Made by a program: the position numbers and the translations under genes. Positions 60,041 through 64,000 of a stretch of 64,000 nt of DNA are shown one piece after another (within the stretch, counting starts at the first letter, position 1; every line of letters starts with the position of its first letter). The stretch is from CAJCJE01 sp035948315 (GTDB taxonomy: Bacteria; Actinomycetota; Actinomycetes; Mycobacteriales; Pseudonocardiaceae). Below the pieces are notes generated by a model. The model was not told the origin of the DNA, made no database searches, and worked only from the letters and a program-made list of their open reading frames with translations. The stretch covers positions 1 to 64,000 of the forward strand of contig DASZJG010000045.1 of the NCBI GenBank assembly GCA_035948315.1, written 5' to 3'.

Positions 60041-60134
60041 CGGTGTATTCCTGTCTTTCTGCGTTGCCTCGGTGGCACAATCGGCCTTGGAATTCAGCGG
60101 AATACTCGTCTTCAATTCGGATTGGACGAACGCG
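60041..60134. promoter_or_regulatory. Divergent promoter gap between adenylation and flavin reductase genes
   Basis: A 94-base gap between two divergent starts that must contain both promoters. It is less GC-rich than its surroundings. I see no StrR-type palindrome and no certain -10/-35 pair. Confidence 0.5.
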
Positions 60135-60755
60135 ATGACCAGTCGATGGTTTCGCAGTATGGCAGCGCATTTCGCGTCCGGTGTCACCGTGGTGACCAGC
60201 ATCGCCGACGACGTCCCGGTCGGCACCACGGTCAACGCGTTCACGACCGTCTCGCTCGACCCGGCCCTGCTGCTGGTCTCGCTGCGGCGTGGTTCCCGGC
60301 TGCTGGCCAGCGTCGAGGAGTCCGGCGTGTTCGCGGTGACCATCCTCGGCGCCGACCAGCGGCGGCACGCCAGCTGGTTCGCCAGCCCGACCCGCCCGAC
60401 CGGAGTGGCCGCGTTCGCCGGCATCGCGACCCGGCCCGCGCCCAGGACCGGCGCGCCGCTACTGGCCGAGGGCGTGGCCTACTTCGACTGTCGGGTGCAT
60501 CAGGTGTATCCGGGCGGCGACCACGCGATCGTGCTGGGCGAGGTCGCCGGCTGCGGCGAGTTGGTGCCGAGGGAGCCGCTGATGTTTCTCGGTCGCGACT
60601 TCGTCACCCTCGACACCACCGCCACTCACTGCCCGGCGCCCGCCTTGGCGTCATCGGCCTTGACATCGTCTTCAGTCTTGGGCGGCTCCGCGTCGTCGAC
60701 CGCCTCAGGCTGGTCAATCACCGCCAGCGCGCCCGGCGTCACCACCCGCAGGTAA
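60135..60755 (+). CDS. Flavin reductase domain protein (HpaC-like)
   Basis: The protein has 206 residues. The split-barrel flavin reductase core covers residues 1-165: FASGVTVVTSIADDVPVGTT, FTTVSLDPALLLVSL, FAVTILGADQ and FLGRDFVTLD. It reduces FMN or FAD with NAD(P)H and supplies a flavin-dependent monooxygenase. The ACAD-like pair or another flavoprotein of the cluster could be the client. The last 40 residues are Ser/Thr/Ala-rich, do not belong to the family, and overlap the convergent MFS gene by 130 bases, so the extension may be neutral tail. Confidence 0.87.
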   Translation: MTSRWFRSMAAHFASGVTVVTSIADDVPVGTTVNAFTTVSLDPALLLVSLRRGSRLLASVEESGVFAVTILGADQRRHASWFASPTRPTGVAAFAGIATRPAPRTGAPLLAEGVAYFDCRVHQVYPGGDHAIVLGEVAGCGELVPREPLMFLGRDFVTLDTTATHCPAPALASSALTSSSVLGGSASSTASGWSITASAPGVTTRR

Positions 60756-61948
60756 GGAATGACCAGCAACGCGCAGATGACCGCGAAGAAGCCGAAGGCG
60801 ACCCGGAAGCTCACCGTGGTCGCCAGCGTGCCGGCGATCGCCGCGGCGATCGGGCCAGCGCCCCAGCCGACCAGCCTGCTGGCCGCGCTGAACCGGCCGA
60901 GCATCTCGACCGGCGCGAGGGTCTGGTAGATCACCCGCGAGTTCACGGTCCACATGGTGCCGCCAAGACCGGCGATGAACGCGGCCGCGCCGATGATCAC
61001 CACGCTGCTCGGCTTGGCCGGCGCCAACGCGGGCGCGGCGACCAGCGCGAACGAGCCGATGATGTCGGCGAACATCGACCAGCGTCGGCCGAGCAGCTTG
61101 TTCACCTTGCCGACCACCACCGTGCCGAGCACGCCACCCGCGCCGAGGCAGGTGAGCAGCAGGCCGTACTCCTGCGAGTTCAGGTGCAGCGGACCGCCGA
61201 CCGCGTAGGCCGGAATGATGGAGATCCACGCGGTCCAGGTGCCGGCCATCACCGCGATCAGCAGGGCCATGGTGCGCAGCAGCTTGGTGCGCCAGAGGAA
61301 CTGCAGACCTTCCCTGATCTCCACGTTGATCGCCTGGCGCTCGCGCTCGGACGCGACCCGGAAGTTCCCGACCAGCATCAGCAGCAGCACCGCGCCTGCC
61401 ACGTAGGCGATGCTGGAGGTGCCCAGCGCGAAGATGAAGCCGGCCGCGACCAGGATGCCGCCGATCGGTGCGCCCAGGAAGCTGTTGAACAGGTACTCCA
61501 TCGCGGTGATCCGCGCGCTGACCACCTGCCACCGCTTCTTCGGCACCGCGCTGGGCACGATCGACGCGCCCGAGGTCAGCGCGACCACCTGGGCGACACC
61601 GATGGCGAACGCGATGACGAACACGACCGGCAGGGTCAGTGCGTGCAGCAGGTAGCAGACCAGCAGGACCCCGATCGCGATCATCCGGGCGGTCTCCGCG
61701 CCGAACATCAGGGTTCGCCGGTTCTTGCGGTCGACGAACACGCCCACGTGCAGTGCGGTCAGCAGCCACGGCAGGGTGAGCAGCACGGCGACAAGGGAGA
61801 TCAGCACCGGTGAGTGGGTGAGCCGCACCGCGAGCAGCGGCAGGGTCACCCTGGTCACCGCGTCGGCGAGGTTCGTGGTCGCGGTGAACACGACCAGCAG
61901 CCACTCGTTGCGACGTGGCGTCGCCACCGGATCGGAATCTGGGGACAC
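60626..61948 (-). CDS. MFS transporter, probable product exporter
   Basis: The protein has 440 residues from a GTG start with GGAGACCTCCTC upstream. There are about 12 hydrophobic helices. The loop between helices 2 and 3 reads GVFVDRKNRRTLMF (the MFS motif A DRxGRR type), and the second half contains LLLTCLGAGGVLGTVVVG. The C-terminus is an acidic/Lys tail (EDDVKADDAKAG). It belongs to the DHA3-like drug exporters and probably gives export and self-resistance. It diverges from a CGNR regulator across an inverted repeat. Confidence 0.9.
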   Translation of the reverse strand: MSPDSDPVATPRRNEWLLVVFTATTNLADAVTRVTLPLLAVRLTHSPVLISLVAVLLTLPWLLTALHVGVFVDRKNRRTLMFGAETARMIAIGVLLVCYLLHALTLPVVFVIAFAIGVAQVVALTSGASIVPSAVPKKRWQVVSARITAMEYLFNSFLGAPIGGILVAAGFIFALGTSSIAYVAGAVLLLMLVGNFRVASERERQAINVEIREGLQFLWRTKLLRTMALLIAVMAGTWTAWISIIPAYAVGGPLHLNSQEYGLLLTCLGAGGVLGTVVVGKVNKLLGRRWSMFADIIGSFALVAAPALAPAKPSSVVIIGAAAFIAGLGGTMWTVNSRVIYQTLAPVEMLGRFSAASRLVGWGAGPIAAAIAGTLATTVSFRVAFGFFAVICALLVIPYLRVVTPGALAVIDQPEAVDDAEPPKTEDDVKADDAKAGAGQ

Positions 61949-61966
61949 GAGGAGGTCTCCTCTCGG

Positions 61967-61997
61967 ACTAACCGAATAGCTGGGTTAAGAGGTTAGT
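61967..61997. promoter_or_regulatory. Inverted repeat between MFS and CGNR genes, candidate operator
   Basis: ACTAACC and GGTTAGT form a perfect 7-base inverted repeat with a 17-base spacer, and a further GGTTAA lies between them. It is placed midway between the two divergent starts, suited to shared control by the CGNR protein or another regulator. Confidence 0.55.
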
Positions 61998-62049
61998 TGA
62001 TTTCGGCACTTAGTATGGCGTTATCGACGACGCCGACAAGGAGGTGCGA

Positions 62050-62631
62050 GTGAGCCCCGCCGCGCACGTTCTGCCGGACTGGCTTGAGCCACTGCTGGCG
62101 TTCGTGAACACCGTCGACGTCGAGAGCAACGTCGACGAACTGGCCGAGGGCCCGCTCGCCCTGCGCGACTGGCTGGCCGGCCGGAAACTGCTCGGCGCCG
62201 ACCCGGACGAGGTGACCGTCTCGCGCGCCGACCATCGGCTGGCCATCGACCTGCGCACCGGGCTGCGCGCCCTGGCGCTGTGCAACAACGGCGGCGACGC
62301 GGACGAGTCGGCCCTGGTCATGATGCACCAGGCGTTCGACCGGTTCCCGCTGGTCGCCGCCGTGCCGGTGCCCGGAACGGACCTGCCGGCGCTGCGTCCG
62401 CACCGCCTGCCGCCGGTCCGCGCCGCGCTCGGCGTCATCGTCGCCGGCTACGCGCAGGCGGTGGGCACCGGCGACTGGGACCGGATCCGTCGGTGTCCGG
62501 CCGAGGACTGTGCGTGGGCGTTCTGGGACTCCTCGGCCAAGGGCGCCCGGCGTTGGTGCAACATGCGGGTCTGCGGCAACCGGGCGAAGGTCCGGGCATT
62601 TGCCGCCCGCAAGGCGTCGTCGATCTCCTGA
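62050..62631 (+). CDS. CGNR zinc-finger (ABATE domain) regulator
   Basis: The protein has 193 residues from GTG 62050, preceded at 5 bases by AAGGAGG. An overlapping GTG at 62044 lies in the Shine-Dalgarno itself and is less likely. The N-terminal ABATE domain contains FVNTVDVESNVDEL. The C-terminal zinc finger reads RRCPAEDC and CNMRVCGNRAKVRA, giving the family its name. These proteins act as stress or antibiotic-linked transcription regulators. The divergent MFS gene is its natural target. Confidence 0.88.
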   Translation: MSPAAHVLPDWLEPLLAFVNTVDVESNVDELAEGPLALRDWLAGRKLLGADPDEVTVSRADHRLAIDLRTGLRALALCNNGGDADESALVMMHQAFDRFPLVAAVPVPGTDLPALRPHRLPPVRAALGVIVAGYAQAVGTGDWDRIRRCPAEDCAWAFWDSSAKGARRWCNMRVCGNRAKVRAFAARKASSIS

Positions 62632-62646
62632 CCGTCATCGCGCTCC

Positions 62647-63657
62647 CTAGGACTGGCTGCCGAATCGTCGTTCCATCTGGCTGGCGAACTTCAACCATTC
62701 AGCCGCGCACCGGCGGGCCAGTCCGGCCAGGACGTACGCGCTGTGCGGCGGGGTCGCGTCCGCGATGTCCTGCCACTCCTCCTTGGCGATCACGCGCTGC
62801 GCCAGCCAGCGCAGGATGATGTGCCCGGATTCCGCGAACCGCAGTGACGGATCTCGTTCGAGACTGCGGAGCATCGCGTTGCGCTCCTGCGCGGACAGAC
62901 CGTGGGCGTCTTCCTCCCGGATGACCGCGGCCGGTTCCGGTGGCACCGAAATCTGCTTCTCGGCACCGCGTCTGCGCAGTGGCACCGGATCCTCACCCCG
63001 CTCGATCCGGGCTCGAACGTCGCGCACGGTGGCGGGGGAGATGCCCGCGGTACGCGCGATCTCCCGCAACGAGGCGTCCGGATAGGCCGCGATCAGCTTG
63101 CCCGCGGTGCGCCTGCCATCGGTGCTGTCCACCGGTCGCACCCGACCGTCCCGGCCGACCCGCGCGGTTTCCCTGGGCAGCCCGACCATCCGTCCCCGCA
63201 CGGATGCCACGGTTCGGCCGCCGAGTCCGGTGACCGCGGCGATCGCCCGATCCGACCAGTCCGGATGCGAGACGATGATCCGCGCGACCGCCGCCTCCCG
63301 GTCGGCGAAGGACAGCGGCAGGCCGTGGGTGACGTTGGCCCTCACCGCCATCACATAGGCGTCGTCGTCGCTGCCGTCGAAGAAGACCGCGTCGATCGCG
63401 TCCAGGCCACGCAGCTTGGCCGCGCCGAGCCGGTGCATTCCGTCGATGACCCGCATACTCGGTCGGTGTACGAGGATGGGCGGCAGCGTCCGGTCGGATT
63501 CGGCCAGCACTCTGATGTGCTCGTCGTCCTCGCCGCCGAGTCGTGGTGAATCCGCAGGCCGCAGCGTGGTCAGCGGCACTTCGTAGGTCTGTTCGTCGTG
63601 TTCTGCCGAATGGACTGAATGGTCCCTCGCACGGTCGGTGTCTGTTTGGTCAATCAA
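62647..63657 (-). CDS. StrR/ParB-type pathway-specific activator
   Basis: The protein has 336 residues from a TTG start with GGGGAG upstream. An N-terminal ParB-like domain (residues 25-110, with VIDGMHRLGAAKLRG) is followed by two helix-turn-helix segments: DWSDRAIAAVTGLGGRTVAS and ASLREIARTAGISPATVRDV. This is the layout of StrR, the streptomycin cluster activator, and of the Bbr/Tei15-like regulators of glycopeptides. StrR-type proteins bind a palindrome of 9-base arms with an 11-base spacer. One perfect match lies at 30083-30113 between the two main operons, so this gene very probably activates the cluster. Confidence 0.9.
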   Translation of the reverse strand: MIDQTDTDRARDHSVHSAEHDEQTYEVPLTTLRPADSPRLGGEDDEHIRVLAESDRTLPPILVHRPSMRVIDGMHRLGAAKLRGLDAIDAVFFDGSDDDAYVMAVRANVTHGLPLSFADREAAVARIIVSHPDWSDRAIAAVTGLGGRTVASVRGRMVGLPRETARVGRDGRVRPVDSTDGRRTAGKLIAAYPDASLREIARTAGISPATVRDVRARIERGEDPVPLRRRGAEKQISVPPEPAAVIREEDAHGLSAQERNAMLRSLERDPSLRFAESGHIILRWLAQRVIAKEEWQDIADATPPHSAYVLAGLARRCAAEWLKFASQMERRFGSQS

Positions 63658-64000
63658 TTGGTCTCCCCGGTCAGTCCCGACTTAGACGGGGCGAAGCCAA
63701 GTCAACGGACGGCGTCACTTGTTCAGAATGCGTTCCCCGAAATCGATAGTTTTCCGCGGTCGTGCATAAGCTTGTTCCCGTTCACCATGCGCCCGTCGAT
63801 TTCGAATGAAACCCCATTCGCCTCGTGGGTTTCGCAATCCGTCATCTTCGTCGCATAGCGGGCGTGTGGTGTTGGCCTGGAGACGAGACTAGGACGTCTA
63901 TCGGTCCCGGTCCAGGACCAAAACGGGCTGACTGACCTGCGCTAACTGTGAATTCTTTTAATAGGTGACCCATGGTTGTCGCCCGTGCTCATTCCGTATT
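63658..64000. other. Right-edge region without a firm gene, lower GC
   Basis: These 343 bases upstream of the StrR-type gene are visibly poorer in GC than the rest of the window (for example TCTTTTAATAGG near 63954). They should hold the promoter of the regulator. A short palindrome GGTCC A GGACC is at 63925-63935. Apart from the doubtful 40-codon frame I see no gene, no tRNA and no full StrR-type site. Confidence 0.5.
63723..63845 (-). CDS. Possible 40-residue peptide gene upstream of the StrR-type gene, doubtful
   Basis: On the minus strand an ATG at 63845 opens a 40-codon frame that ends 66 bases before the StrR-type start. The peptide (beginning MTDCETHEANGVSFEIDGRM) has a natural-looking composition with two acidic residues at the start and no Arg/Ala excess, unlike most shadow frames here. 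It has no clear Shine-Dalgarno and I know no relative. It could be a leader peptide or chance. Confidence 0.25.
   Translation of the reverse strand: MTDCETHEANGVSFEIDGRMVNGNKLMHDRGKLSISGNAF

Noticed and set aside
60041..60134. A second StrR-type site before the minus-strand adenylation gene
   Set aside because: Only loose GAATTC-like and TTCAATTC stretches occur. There are no matching arms with an 11-base spacer.
58487..61813. 1108-codon plus-strand frame over the minus-strand adenylation and MFS genes
   Set aside because: It is antisense to two genes with full motifs and also runs through the flavin reductase in another frame.
62647..63657. Chromosome partition ParB
   Set aside because: The ParB-like domain is followed by StrR-type helix-turn-helix segments, there is no ParA gene or parS site, and the position is at a biosynthetic cluster border.

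Overview
The window is high-GC actinomycete chromosome: about 70 percent GC, densely packed genes, many 4-base start/stop overlaps, and GTG and TTG starts. The mix of SARP, StrR-type, CGNR, PadR and TetR regulators, P450s and stand-alone NRPS enzymes fits an antibiotic-producing member of the Pseudonocardiales or Streptomycetales. The genus cannot be fixed from the sequence.

Left flank (1-18 kb): the 5' end of a TnpB-type transposase gene runs off the left edge. It is followed by a VWA protein, a FUSC membrane protein, a MarR regulator with two tandem P450s, an ABC exporter, a SnoaL-like protein opposite a PadR regulator, a TetR regulator opposite a rhodanese, a cupin/carboxyltransferase/LLM-oxidoreductase operon, two envelope-type genes, a DAO-family oxidase and a proton antiporter. 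These look like ordinary accessory genes. A perfect bidirectional terminator at 17961-17993 marks the border to the next region.

Biosynthetic region (18-62 kb): I read this as one gene cluster of two long divergent operons that share a promoter region at 29.9-30.1 kb. The minus-strand operon runs from KAS III through FkbH, ACP, lysine/ornithine N-hydroxylase, cupin, MetRS-like protein, ATP-grasp ligase, DDAH-like enzyme, a small protein and a substrate-binding protein without signal peptide to a second ATP-grasp ligase. The N-hydroxylase, cupin and MetRS-like protein match the N-N bond (hydrazine) synthetase system. Here the cupin and MetRS-like parts are separate genes, in the same frame, parted by one TAG codon. 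The plus-strand genes encode an M1 aminopeptidase homologue with a destroyed zinc site, a DAO-family oxidase, hydrolases, a SARP regulator and then a dissociated NRPS line. That line has a C-A-PCP protein, a C-PCP-TE protein, two further stand-alone A domains (one on the minus strand at 58.5-60.0 kb), an acyl ligase, free carriers, a thioesterase, an SDR, a ProA-like reductase, a TrpB2-like PLP enzyme, a BtrK-type decarboxylase, two BtrH-like acyltransferases (one fused to a carrier), a pair of acyl-CoA-dehydrogenase-like proteins and a PPTase. Carrier-bound amino acids are probably decarboxylated, desaturated and passed between proteins, combined with a hydrazine-type unit from N-hydroxylysine and perhaps a glyceryl unit from FkbH.

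Right edge (60-64 kb): a flavin reductase, an MFS exporter, a CGNR regulator and a StrR/ParB-type regulator. A perfect StrR-type palindrome (9-base arms, 11-base spacer) lies in the divergent promoter at 30.1 kb, which ties this regulator to the cluster. The last 340 bases are less GC-rich and hold at most one doubtful 40-residue reading frame. I do not recognise the cluster as any described pathway, and the product is unknown to me.
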